A model generated the notes under the pieces. It had not been told where the DNA came from and did no database searches. It worked only from the letters and a program-made list of their open reading frames with translations. Made by a program: the position numbers and the translations under genes. A stretch of 64,000 nt of DNA from JAHIYU01 sp964476155. GTDB taxonomy: Bacteria; Krumholzibacteriota; Krumholzibacteriia; LZORAL124-64-63. Each line of letters starts with the position of its first letter. Position 1 is the first letter of the stretch. Positions 35,449-44,347 of this stretch are shown here, in pieces. Where the stretch lies: assembly GCA_964476155.1 (NCBI GenBank), contig CAYYYS010000007.1, positions 35,592-99,591 on the forward strand, in the 5' to 3' direction.

Positions 35449-38445
35449 ATGCTCCGGCGCAAGCAACTTTCGATCGTCCCGACACTTCTCTGGCTGGCCC
35501 TTTTTGCGGCTGTGCTGGCACCGGCTGCGGTCTACGCCCAGGTCTCTCCCGGCTCGATAAAGGGCGTCATCCGCGACACGGAGACCGGCGAGTACCTCGA
35601 CTACGCCAACGTCCTGTTGGAAGGCACCTCACGCGGCACCATGTCGCTCGGTGGGGGCGTGTTCTACTTCCAGGGGCTCCGTCCCGGCGCCTATACGGTG
35701 CAGATCCTCTATCTGGGGTACGCCCCCGAGACGATCACCGTGGATGTGGCATCCGGCGAGCAGGTCGTCATTCATTTCGACATGAAGGTCGTGATCGTCG
35801 AGACCCTTGACGCCTTCGCTGTCGAGGGTGCCCGCTACATGGTCGAGGTGAAGAACGCCACCACCGAGCAGCGTTTCGGTGGCGACCGTCTGCAGGACTA
35901 CGCCATCGACTCGGTGGAGGAGGCCGTAGCCAAGCAGGCCGGCGTGCAGATGCGCGACGGCGAGCTCTATGTGCGCGGTGGTCGTTCGGGCGAGGTCTCC
36001 ATGCGCATCGACGACGTGCCGGTCGACAACGTCGGTGGCGGCGGGTCCCTGAGCGTCTCGTCGATGGCCGTGGAAGCCACCGAACTGGTCACCGGCGGCA
36101 TGGACGCCGAGTACGGCTCGGCCATGTCCGGCGTCATCAATGTGACCACCCGTACGGGCAAGGAGAAGTTCGAGGGCGGTATCCGATACATGACCGACGA
36201 CTTCGGTCGCCAGGACAAGACCTATACCAACTGGGATCGTTTCGAATTCGGCTTTGGTGGCCCGACACCAGTGGACAAGCTCACCTACTTCGTGGCCGGC
36301 GATTTCTTCTTCACCGACACGGAAAACTACTCGGTGGCCAACCGTCCCGAGTACCGGGTGAATCTGGGCAACACGACCCTCTTCCAGTTCCGCCGCCGCC
36401 AGGTCAACTCCCTGAAGGGGTCGACCAAGTGGAAGTACGACTTCAACGAGGACATCCGTCTGACCGGCGAGTACACCATCAACTACTCGTCCAACGAGGG
36501 CTACTCGCCCAACTGGAGCGTCTCCGGCTACGCCCGCCGCGTGGTCTACATGCCGGTGATGATGCCCACACCCGGCGACGACTCGTGGCTCTACACACGC
36601 AACTACGTGCCTGTTTTCTACGGTCCCTGGTACGAGAGCATGCACGAGAACGCGCGCCCGTCGGTGGTCGTGGATATCGGCAACTCGAGCATGTCGCGCC
36701 GCGTGGCGCCGCTGATCCAGGTTCGCGCCGTGGACGGACGTCTCTACACGGTGGCGGCCGAGCCCGGTTTCGACGGGTTCCGCTACCCGCACTCGGCCTT
36801 CTCGACGGCTCAGGAGGATTCGTCCTACACCTGGTTCAACTCGGCGGACAACAGCGGCCAGAACAAGAGCATGGTCCAGAACCTCAAGTTCGTTCTGACC
36901 CACAATCTGAACGAGACAACCTTCTATACCCTGAAACTGAGTCATCTGGCCAACGACAACCTGTTCTCGGTCAATGGCAAGGACCCCTGGGAATTCCAGC
37001 ACGGCGGCATCTGGTCGCCGGGTCTGTTCAACGGCCAGGCGGGGCTCTTCCTCGGCAGCTCGGATTACTACACGGACCCGCTGAACCCGCTCTTCATCAC
37101 CACGAGCGACTACCCCTACTATCAGGAGAACTACGTTCGGACGACCATGATGAAGTTCGATCTCACCACTACGCGGTGGGAGGGCCATCTGGTCAAGACC
37201 GGTCTGCAGGTCCAGTACAACGACATCGAGAACTTCGCCCTGGCCAATCCGGCCATCGAACGTCAGAACCGGTTCACCCTCGAGTACAACCTCGGGTCCA
37301 ACTCGAACATCTACCATTCGAGTAACCCCGAAGCGTCCTGGTACCTGCAGGACCGCTGGGAATACGAGGGCATGGTGATGAACTACGGGTTCCGCTGGGA
37401 CCTGTTCTCGCCCGGATCAGCGGCCGAAATCCTGCTTGACAACGATGACGTCAACAAGAACATCATCAAGTACAAGCAGCAGTTCTCGCCGCGCCTCGGT
37501 TTCGCCTTCCCGATCACCGAGCGGGACGGCTTCAACTTCTCCTATGGCCGCTTCATCCAGTTCCCCTCGCGTGACCTGTTGTTCAGCAGCCAGGACGCCG
37601 TGGGCAACACCGGTGTGCTCGGCAACCCGAACCTCAAGGCCCAGACGACGATCGCCTATCAGGCCGGCGTGAAGCACCAGTTTACCGACTACCTGGCCGG
37701 TTCGGTGGCCATCTACTCACGCGATATCTTCGATCTGATCGCCTCGACGACCGTAACCGACTCGGAGACGGGCAACACGCTGCCCCGCTACATCAACAAG
37801 GCCTACGCCTCGGCGCGAGGTGTGGAATTCACGCTGAACAAGCGTTTCTCCAACAACTTCGCCTTCGACTTGGCCTACACGTTCTCGTATGCGGACGGCG
37901 TGGCCTCGTCGCAGCAGTTCGGTGCGAATCCCGAGGGCCTGGAGTTCCTGCCCAGTCAGGAGCTGCCTCTCAATTGGGACCAGCGACACGTGTTTCACCT
38001 CTCGTTGCGTCTGGCCGAGCCCCGGTCCTGGTCGGGAGCGATAACCTTCTCCTACGGCAGCGGTTTCCCCTGGACTCCGTTTGACCGGTATGCGCGCAAG
38101 CAGGATCCGTTGATCGAGAACAGCATGCGCCTGCCCGCCACTTACGACCTTACCCTCCAGGGTGAACGGCAGGTTGATTTCTACGGCCAGCATTTGACCC
38201 TCTTCATGCAGGCCCACAACCTGATCAACCAGGACATGGTCCGTGCGCCGGCCGCCGGCATCTTCCCGGGCATGCGTAACGCCGGGGCCGCCTATACGTC
38301 GTATCTGACCGAAACCGGAAAGTACGGGGGGGCCTACCTGCAGGATTCCAACGGCGACAACTACAACGAGTTCATCCCAATCAACGACCCTCGCATCTTC
38401 ATGGACCATCGTGTGTTCCGCGTGGGAATCGGCTGGGAGTTCTAG
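35449..38445 (+). CDS. TonB-dependent outer-membrane receptor with N-terminal regulatory-like domain
   Basis: A 998-residue outer-membrane protein. ATG 35449 follows AAAGGAG and opens a signal peptide ending near VLAPAAVYAQ; the longer frame upstream is not coding. Residues about 34-110 form a carboxypeptidase-regulatory-like beta domain (IKGVIRDTETGEYLDYANVL). The plug follows (QAGVQMRDGELYVRGGRSGE, MDAEYGSAMSGVINVTTRTG) and then a long barrel ending GIGWEF. It fits the SusC/Oar-like class seen in FCB bacteria. The energiser exbB-exbD-tonB lies about 6 kb downstream. Substrate unknown. Confidence 0.9.
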   Translation: MLRRKQLSIVPTLLWLALFAAVLAPAAVYAQVSPGSIKGVIRDTETGEYLDYANVLLEGTSRGTMSLGGGVFYFQGLRPGAYTVQILYLGYAPETITVDVASGEQVVIHFDMKVVIVETLDAFAVEGARYMVEVKNATTEQRFGGDRLQDYAIDSVEEAVAKQAGVQMRDGELYVRGGRSGEVSMRIDDVPVDNVGGGGSLSVSSMAVEATELVTGGMDAEYGSAMSGVINVTTRTGKEKFEGGIRYMTDDFGRQDKTYTNWDRFEFGFGGPTPVDKLTYFVAGDFFFTDTENYSVANRPEYRVNLGNTTLFQFRRRQVNSLKGSTKWKYDFNEDIRLTGEYTINYSSNEGYSPNWSVSGYARRVVYMPVMMPTPGDDSWLYTRNYVPVFYGPWYESMHENARPSVVVDIGNSSMSRRVAPLIQVRAVDGRLYTVAAEPGFDGFRYPHSAFSTAQEDSSYTWFNSADNSGQNKSMVQNLKFVLTHNLNETTFYTLKLSHLANDNLFSVNGKDPWEFQHGGIWSPGLFNGQAGLFLGSSDYYTDPLNPLFITTSDYPYYQENYVRTTMMKFDLTTTRWEGHLVKTGLQVQYNDIENFALANPAIERQNRFTLEYNLGSNSNIYHSSNPEASWYLQDRWEYEGMVMNYGFRWDLFSPGSAAEILLDNDDVNKNIIKYKQQFSPRLGFAFPITERDGFNFSYGRFIQFPSRDLLFSSQDAVGNTGVLGNPNLKAQTTIAYQAGVKHQFTDYLAGSVAIYSRDIFDLIASTTVTDSETGNTLPRYINKAYASARGVEFTLNKRFSNNFAFDLAYTFSYADGVASSQQFGANPEGLEFLPSQELPLNWDQRHVFHLSLRLAEPRSWSGAITFSYGSGFPWTPFDRYARKQDPLIENSMRLPATYDLTLQGERQVDFYGQHLTLFMQAHNLINQDMVRAPAAGIFPGMRNAGAAYTSYLTETGKYGGAYLQDSNGDNYNEFIPINDPRIFMDHRVFRVGIGWEF

Positions 38446-38501
38446 GGATACGAATTTCTCCGGTATGCGCGCAGGCACAACCGTAGAGGGAAGGATCGAG
38501 A

Positions 38502-41291
38502 ATGACTCATTGCCGCAGCGTCTCGTCCTGGCGATTCAATCGCAAGGTACGAAATGTCCTCGCCGCCGTTGGCGTGCTGCTGATGACCTGCCCGGCCGCC
38601 ATGGCCTGGGTGGACATGACGGAATACGTGGTCGATCCTTACCCGCAGCCCGATGGAATCTACATCACGGACGGTTCGTACGTGATGAACGTCGGTGAAC
38701 TGCATATGAATATCACGAACTTCGGCCTGATCGGCTCGCAGGCGCCGTCGACCTGTTCGTGGTGCGATGCGCCCTCGGCCCAGTGGCCCGCCGGCTCCGG
38801 CGTCGAGTATCTCTGGGCCGCCGGTCTCTGGGTGGGTGGCGTGACTCTCGGCGAGAAGCTGGTTTCGACCGGCCAGTATGAACGCGAGATCGTATCGACA
38901 AGTGAGATCGAGGATACCATCTACGAGGCTATCGGCGGTTTGTTGACGCGACCGCTCGGGAACAGTGATGCCAGCGGCAAGCGTTTCCCCGAAGCCGGTT
39001 CCAACGACGATGAGGACTACGACCAGTTCGGTGTCGAGTTGATCGACGAGGAGCTCCTCAACGGCTTCGACGACGACGAGGACGGCCTGATCGATGAGGA
39101 CTTCGCACAGGTCGGCAACCAGATGATGGTTTGCACGATGTACGACAACACGCGTCTGGCGTCCGAGATCTATCCCGATCACACGCCGCTGAATCTCAAG
39201 ATCGTCCAGAACGCCTATGCCTGGGAGAACGACGACGCCGACGACTTCGTGGGCTTCGAATTCCAGATCACCAACATCGGCGTCGCACCGATCAACGACG
39301 TGTACATCGGTTTCTTCGCCGACTCGGATATCGGCCCCCGCGACCGTCCCGGTCGCGCCGAGGACGACATGGCGGGCAGTTGGACCGGCATGGTCCAGGC
39401 CCGGGACAAGACCTATGTCCCGGTGACGCTCGGCTACATGTATGACGACGATGGCGACGAGGGTCTCACGACCGGTTTCTTCGGCGTGGCGTTTCTCAAC
39501 CACGACGTGGATCCAACCGGAACGTTCGCCCCCGAGAGCATCGCGCTCCATTCGTTCCATCATTTCTCCGGTCAGCAGTCCTTTGATCAGGGCGGCGACC
39601 CGACCAACGACTCCGAGCGCTACGAGTTGCTCAGCGAGGAAGTGATCCAGAACGACGTGCAGCCGGAACGGCAGAACGACTTCCGCTTCCTGATCTCCGT
39701 GGGCCCCTTCGCCGAGTTGCCGCCCGACGAGAGCCTGCAGTTCCAGGCGGCCATCGTGGTCGGCAACGGGCTGTCCGGCCTGCTGGCCAACGCGGCCGAG
39801 GCTGCGCTGACCTGGTACGGAAACAACTTCGACAGGGATGGCAATTCCCAGACCGGTATCAACGGTCGCGAGAGGCGGATTTGCTCCAATGACTTTGCGC
39901 CCGGCGCCATTTTCGAATTCGTCGCCGACCTGATGGATATGTCCTGCGTCCCCCAGGATTTCTTCCTCTCGTTTCCCCGGATCGAAGCCGACGATCTGGA
40001 TGACGAAGGCTGCCTCTACGCCAATTATGACAACTGCTTCGAATGCGCCCGGCAGACCGGTATGACCTGTACGCTCGAGAATCGGTTGATCACCACAGGC
40101 TGGAATTGCTATGACCCGAATATTTCGGATGAGCAAAAGAAGGGCTGTACGGGCATTATGGGGCGGGAAACCAATGTGAACTGGCTGGTCGGCATGGCGC
40201 CGCCACCCCCCGGTACGCGTTTCTATCCTTCCGACCGGGCCGTGCACGTATTCTGGAACAACCTGAGTGAAGTCACGGCCGATGTGCGAAGCAACAAGAT
40301 CGACTTCGAATCCTACCGCATCTGGCGCGCCGACAACTGGGATCGACCTTTCGGCGCCTCGGTGGAGAATGGTCCCCAAAGTGGTCTCTGGTCTCTGGTG
40401 GCCGAGTATGACGAGATCAACCACTTCCTCGAAGAGCGCGAGCTTATCGACGGTTCCGTAGTGATCGACTCGCTGCCACTGGGTCGCAATACGGGCCTGG
40501 AGACCATTCGTTATACTCCGATCAGTCTTGCGGATCCGACATTCGCGGGTTTGGCCGATTCCATGCGCGTGATCGTCGAAGCCGACACGCTTGGTCTCTA
40601 CCAGCTCCGTCCCCCGCTCTATGACTCCAATCTCGACCCCATTCCCGAGTTGTCGGCACTGATGGAGTGGCAGGGCTATCCGGCAGCCCTTGATACCTTT
40701 TTCTGGGCCACGCCCCGTGAAGCCCTGGGGCCGACACACGTCGCCAAGGCCGCGGTCAAGTTCTACGAGTACATCGACTATGACGTGCACAACGGGTTCC
40801 TGTACTTCTATTCGGTGACCGCGACGGATCACGCCCTCAGAATCAACAACGACGACAGCGTGACCATCATCGGCGAGGGAATCGCGGGCGACCCCGGCTC
40901 GTCCTTCGGCAATACCCGTCCAGGCTCGGAGGCTCAGACCGCCGAGGAACGCGCCGCCAACGGGGCGAACATCTACGTGTATCCGAATCCCGCGACCCGG
41001 GATGCGCTGGAGGAATTCCAGCAATTCTACCCGAACTCGGATGACCCGACCGGCGTGCGGGTTTGCGTAGCGAACCTGCCCGCGTCGCAGAACGTGATCA
41101 AGATCTACACGCTGGATGGCGATCTGGTCGAAACACTCAACCATGACGGTGAATCGGGATACGGCGAGATCTGCTGGAATCTGGTGAGTCGCAACGGCCA
41201 GGAAGTGGTCAGCGGCATCTACCTTTATTCCGTCGAGTCTCAGGACAACCGGTTTGACGACTTCATCGGGAAGTTCGTCGTCATTCGTTAG
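38502..41291 (+). CDS. Large secreted protein with C-terminal sorting-type domain
   Basis: A 929-residue protein. A signal peptide (VLAAVGVLLMTCPAAMA) is followed by a beta-rich body. An Asp-rich loop at about 165-195 (GFDDDEDGLIDEDF) resembles calcium-binding repeats. A cysteine-rich patch lies near 500-555 (DNCFECARQTGMTC). The last 90 residues read NIYVYPNPATRD, then NVIKIYTLDGDLVETL and GQEVVSGIYLYSVESQ. That pattern is seen in FlgD-like and type 9 secretion C-terminal domains. No enzyme motif seen. It lies between a TonB receptor and a PorV-like barrel, so it is probably surface cargo or a receptor partner. Confidence 0.78.
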   Translation: MTHCRSVSSWRFNRKVRNVLAAVGVLLMTCPAAMAWVDMTEYVVDPYPQPDGIYITDGSYVMNVGELHMNITNFGLIGSQAPSTCSWCDAPSAQWPAGSGVEYLWAAGLWVGGVTLGEKLVSTGQYEREIVSTSEIEDTIYEAIGGLLTRPLGNSDASGKRFPEAGSNDDEDYDQFGVELIDEELLNGFDDDEDGLIDEDFAQVGNQMMVCTMYDNTRLASEIYPDHTPLNLKIVQNAYAWENDDADDFVGFEFQITNIGVAPINDVYIGFFADSDIGPRDRPGRAEDDMAGSWTGMVQARDKTYVPVTLGYMYDDDGDEGLTTGFFGVAFLNHDVDPTGTFAPESIALHSFHHFSGQQSFDQGGDPTNDSERYELLSEEVIQNDVQPERQNDFRFLISVGPFAELPPDESLQFQAAIVVGNGLSGLLANAAEAALTWYGNNFDRDGNSQTGINGRERRICSNDFAPGAIFEFVADLMDMSCVPQDFFLSFPRIEADDLDDEGCLYANYDNCFECARQTGMTCTLENRLITTGWNCYDPNISDEQKKGCTGIMGRETNVNWLVGMAPPPPGTRFYPSDRAVHVFWNNLSEVTADVRSNKIDFESYRIWRADNWDRPFGASVENGPQSGLWSLVAEYDEINHFLEERELIDGSVVIDSLPLGRNTGLETIRYTPISLADPTFAGLADSMRVIVEADTLGLYQLRPPLYDSNLDPIPELSALMEWQGYPAALDTFFWATPREALGPTHVAKAAVKFYEYIDYDVHNGFLYFYSVTATDHALRINNDDSVTIIGEGIAGDPGSSFGNTRPGSEAQTAEERAANGANIYVYPNPATRDALEEFQQFYPNSDDPTGVRVCVANLPASQNVIKIYTLDGDLVETLNHDGESGYGEICWNLVSRNGQEVVSGIYLYSVESQDNRFDDFIGKFVVIR

Positions 41292-41356
41292 AACGTCGCT
41301 GCCCGGGGAGGAATCCGGGCGGTCGCATTCCGTCAAGGACGGATCTGGAGGTTTTC

Positions 41357-42289
41357 ATGAAGCGCATCGCATTACTCGTACTCGTAGCCTTGGCTCTTCC
41401 GGTTGCGGCCAACGCGCAACTCTTCGCCAAGGTTGGTACCTTCGGCGCGCAGTTCCTGCAGATCGGGACAAGCGCGCGCGCCACGGGCATGGGGTCGGCG
41501 TTCACGGCGATCGCCGACGATGCCAGCTCCGTTTTCTGGAATCCCGCCGGTCTGGTCGAAGTCCGCGGGAACGAGTTCATGGCCTCGCAGGTCGAGTGGC
41601 CTGCCGATATCAACCTGAGCTCCGCCGTGTTGGCCTTCAACCCACGGGTTCTGCCCGGCACTTTCGCCCTGTCGGTACGGTCCCTGTGGCTTGATCCGAT
41701 GCTGGTTCGCACGGCCTTCATTCCCGAAGGCAACGGACAAACCTTCGATGCGGGCATGGTCGGCTTCGGCTTCTCCTACAGCCGGTTCTGGACCGACAAG
41801 TTCTCCGCGGGCTTTACCATGAACTACCTCCACCTCGGTTTGGCGGAGGAAGCGGTCAACACGGCCAGCTTCGATTTCGGTATCGTCTACCGCATCGGCG
41901 TGCGCAACTTGCGCCTGGGCATGGTCATCCAGAACCTGGGCGGCAAGATCACCTACGACGAATTGCCCGCCAAGATGCCCACCATTTTCAAGGTCGGCGC
42001 GTCCTTCAACGTGGCCAAGACCAAGAATCACACCCTGTTGGCCGCCGGTGAGTTCCAGCATCCGTCCGACAACATCGAGCGGGCCAGTGTGGGCCTGGAA
42101 TACAAGCTGAAGGAGCTGCTCTTCCTCCGCGGCGGCTACTACATCGGCTACGATACGAACGAGTATTCGGGTGGCTTCGGGGTTATCATCAACACGGGCA
42201 AGGATTCCCGCGCCATCGTCGACTACAGCATGGTGAGCATGACCGCGCTGGCCTTGGTTCACCGCCTTACCTTGTCGGTGACCTACTAG
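41357..42289 (+). CDS. PorV/PorQ-family outer-membrane barrel protein
   Basis: A 310-residue barrel with signal peptide (IALLVLVALALPVAANAQ). The typical opening is GTSARATGMGSAFTAIADD, then ASSVFWNPAGLVEV. It ends in HRLTLSVTY with a terminal aromatic residue. In type 9 secretion, PorV carries cargo to the sortase; related proteins in other phyla have unknown roles. Its place straight after a protein with a sorting-type C terminus suggests a cargo-shuttle pair. A strong terminator follows. Confidence 0.85.
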   Translation: MKRIALLVLVALALPVAANAQLFAKVGTFGAQFLQIGTSARATGMGSAFTAIADDASSVFWNPAGLVEVRGNEFMASQVEWPADINLSSAVLAFNPRVLPGTFALSVRSLWLDPMLVRTAFIPEGNGQTFDAGMVGFGFSYSRFWTDKFSAGFTMNYLHLGLAEEAVNTASFDFGIVYRIGVRNLRLGMVIQNLGGKITYDELPAKMPTIFKVGASFNVAKTKNHTLLAAGEFQHPSDNIERASVGLEYKLKELLFLRGGYYIGYDTNEYSGGFGVIINTGKDSRAIVDYSMVSMTALALVHRLTLSVTY

Positions 42290-42308
42290 TCGAACCGCAG
42301 ATACGCTC

Positions 42309-42348
42309 GAACGCCCGCTCCGAACCTCCAGGGAGCGGGCGTTCTCTT
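42309..42348 (+). terminator. Intrinsic terminator after the PorV-like gene
   Basis: A perfect 13-bp stem (GAACGCCCGCTCC with GGAGCGGGCGTTC) around a 10-nt loop, followed by TCTTGT. It ends the receptor, secreted-protein and barrel unit. Confidence 0.75.
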
Positions 42349-42368
42349 GTCGGGGCCCTAACAGGCTG

Positions 42369-42397
42369 TTGATGGGATCATCGCTTTTCCGTATATT
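42369..42397 (+). promoter_or_regulatory. Promoter of the first GWxTD-family gene
   Basis: TTGATG at 42369-42374 and TATATT at 42392-42397 with 17 nt between. The predicted start lies about 55 nt before ATG 42458. Confidence 0.65.
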
Positions 42398-42457
42398 CCA
42401 GTCTGTGACAAGATACCTATTCCCGCCGAAGCGACGGCCATCCTCACGAGGTACACG

Positions 42458-44095
42458 ATGCATTCATGCCGCAAGCGCGCGACCGTGATTGCCGCGTCGA
42501 GAAGACAGTGTCCGCCATCATCGGTCGCGCTCCTTGCCATGGCGGTGTGCACTCTGCTGGTGATCATCCTGGTGGCGACGAGTCCGGCCCACGCCGCGCT
42601 GGTTCGCCCCTGGGAGGGGCAGGGTGGGTTCACCTACTACCTGGACGTGATCGAGCGTCCTCGCGGCGGGGGTGTCGTGGACCTGGTCCTGGTCATCTCG
42701 GTACCCAACGTCGGACTCAGGTTCCATGAGCAGTTCGGGGGCAGTCTGCTGGGCAAGATCGGCGTGAGTGCCTCGGTGGGCGATGGGGCCTCATCGGTCG
42801 CGAAAAGCGTCGAGCTGGATTTGTCGGCCCGCTCGCGGACCGATGCGAAGGCACTGACCGTCTATCAGGTCTTTACGTTGACCCTGGAAAATGTCGCCGC
42901 GGATTTTGGCAGACTACGGTGTCGGATTCGCGACCGTGAGGCCGGCCGCTTTCTCAGACTCGAAGACAAGGATGCCGAGGATCCGCAGAGCCTGATCGAC
43001 GAGGACTGGTACCGGTCCATCGACCGCGACGATGCGCACGGTCTCTGGCTGGGGGCGCCGCTCTTCCTGGCCGGTGCGCCGCGGCAGGAGATCGCCGCGT
43101 CGAGTACCGACGTCCTGCGTCCCGAGAACACCATGCTCGGCGAGTTTCTGCATCCCAACCGTCGGTACGGTATCGAGCAGTCCAGGCTCCAGGTCGTGTT
43201 CGATGTGGAGGCTCTCGGTCTCACCCGGGAGAACGCGGGACATCTGCCGCGGCATCTGCTGATGCAGGTCCTGTCGACCGAACTCGATTTCGCCATGCGC
43301 GACACCATCGAACTCGGTCTGGACCCCGCGGCGTTTGTCGCCCGGGGCGGGGGAGCGGAGGTCGCCTGGGAATACGATGTCAATAGTCTGCCGCCGGGGA
43401 CCTACCAGTTCAGCTGTGCACCCCTGGACGGCTACGGCAACGCCTGGATCACCGAGTTCGATGTCTTCTGGTCCCTGCAGGCCTTCGCGCGTCCGGCGGA
43501 TGAACAGTTTCTCGTCGGCAGTATGGTACTCAGCGGCGACCGGCGCGACGCCTTCGACAAGGCGGGCGACAGCGAGCGCGAAGCCATCCTGGCACGCTTT
43601 TGGAACGACCATGATCCCGTGCCGGAGACGCCCGGAAACGAGGCGCTCGCGGAGTTCCGCCGGCGCATGTCCTACGTGTCCCGGTTTTTGGGCGGTTTCG
43701 GCCGCTCGGGTCCGGTCGACGATCGGGGATTCGTCTACCTCATGCTCGGCGAGCCCGACGAGTTGCAGCAGACGGTCATTCCCCTCAACGAGAGCGATTT
43801 CTGCGCTGCCATCGATCGAGTGTATGATGCGTATCTGCCGGTCTACACCGGAGAGGCGTTGCGCGATGCGTACACCAATGAGGAACAGGCCATCCAGGGG
43901 ATCAGGCAGAAGATCGACCGGACGACGAGTATCGAGAAGTTCAAATCATTCGAACTGTGGTATTACAGCGCCACCGGCCGGCCCCTGTTTCCCAACGTCT
44001 ACTCGAACATGTCGCTGGGTGCGCGTTTCCTGTTCCTGGCCCGCCTGGGGGGCGGAGCCTACCATCTCGAACTGACCAATGCCTGGGGACACTGA
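42458..44095 (+). CDS. GWxTD-domain-like exported protein
   Basis: A 545-residue protein with a signal-anchor stretch (ALLAMAVCTLLVIILVATS) and AHA cleavage site. The centre is beta-rich. The C-terminal part follows the GWxTD-family pattern: ILARFWNDHDPVPETPGNEA, then FRRRMSYVSRFLGGFGRSGPVDDRGFVYLMLGEPDEL (the literal GW-TD is replaced by GR and DD), then FELWYYS. The family is common in FCB bacteria and has no settled function. It heads the envelope locus and is the likely partner of the second GWxTD gene at 49059. Confidence 0.78.
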   Translation: MHSCRKRATVIAASRRQCPPSSVALLAMAVCTLLVIILVATSPAHAALVRPWEGQGGFTYYLDVIERPRGGGVVDLVLVISVPNVGLRFHEQFGGSLLGKIGVSASVGDGASSVAKSVELDLSARSRTDAKALTVYQVFTLTLENVAADFGRLRCRIRDREAGRFLRLEDKDAEDPQSLIDEDWYRSIDRDDAHGLWLGAPLFLAGAPRQEIAASSTDVLRPENTMLGEFLHPNRRYGIEQSRLQVVFDVEALGLTRENAGHLPRHLLMQVLSTELDFAMRDTIELGLDPAAFVARGGGAEVAWEYDVNSLPPGTYQFSCAPLDGYGNAWITEFDVFWSLQAFARPADEQFLVGSMVLSGDRRDAFDKAGDSEREAILARFWNDHDPVPETPGNEALAEFRRRMSYVSRFLGGFGRSGPVDDRGFVYLMLGEPDELQQTVIPLNESDFCAAIDRVYDAYLPVYTGEALRDAYTNEEQAIQGIRQKIDRTTSIEKFKSFELWYYSATGRPLFPNVYSNMSLGARFLFLARLGGGAYHLELTNAWGH

Positions 44096-44171
44096 ATGCA
44101 AGGGAAATAATGGGCCCCGAACGTGCGGAAGACGCTACAAGTTGGACAAAACTATTGACTTGGTAAGTGCG

Positions 44172-44200
44172 TTGACACTTATTTCAGAACACAATATACT
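44172..44200 (+). promoter_or_regulatory. Near-consensus promoter of the exbB-exbD-exbD-tonB operon
   Basis: TTGACA at 44172-44177 and TATACT at 44195-44200 with 17 nt between. Predicted start near 44207, giving a leader of about 140 nt. Confidence 0.8.
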
Positions 44201-44202
44201 CG

Positions 44203-44300
44203 CCGGCAAAGGTCGGTTTGAACGGTTTGAAAAGGCATCAACCACGGCTTGGTCCGGCTGGACGTACGGACGGCTTCCATACGCGTCCGTCGTTTGCCGG
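44203..44300 (+). promoter_or_regulatory. Possible structured leader of exbB
   Basis: CCGGCAAA (44203-44210) can pair with TTTGCCGG (44293-44300), enclosing smaller hairpins: ACGGACG with CGTCCGT, and GTCCGGCTGGAC. The whole unit almost fills the leader. The predicted start at about 44207 would cut the outer stem, which weakens the case. No known riboswitch consensus recognised. Confidence 0.35.
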
Positions 44301-44347
44301 TAGACCGAGTTTGCAATGGTACATTCTTGAAAGGGAGATCAGGCACA

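Noticed and set aside
35629..37317. 562-codon minus-strand frame opposite the TonB receptor
   Set aside because: Shadow of a certain gene; Val/Gly/His-rich without motifs.
38442..41336. 964-codon minus-strand frame opposite the large secreted protein
   Set aside because: The plus-strand gene has a signal peptide, Shine-Dalgarno site and a sorting-type C terminus. The antisense frame has none and overlaps it completely.
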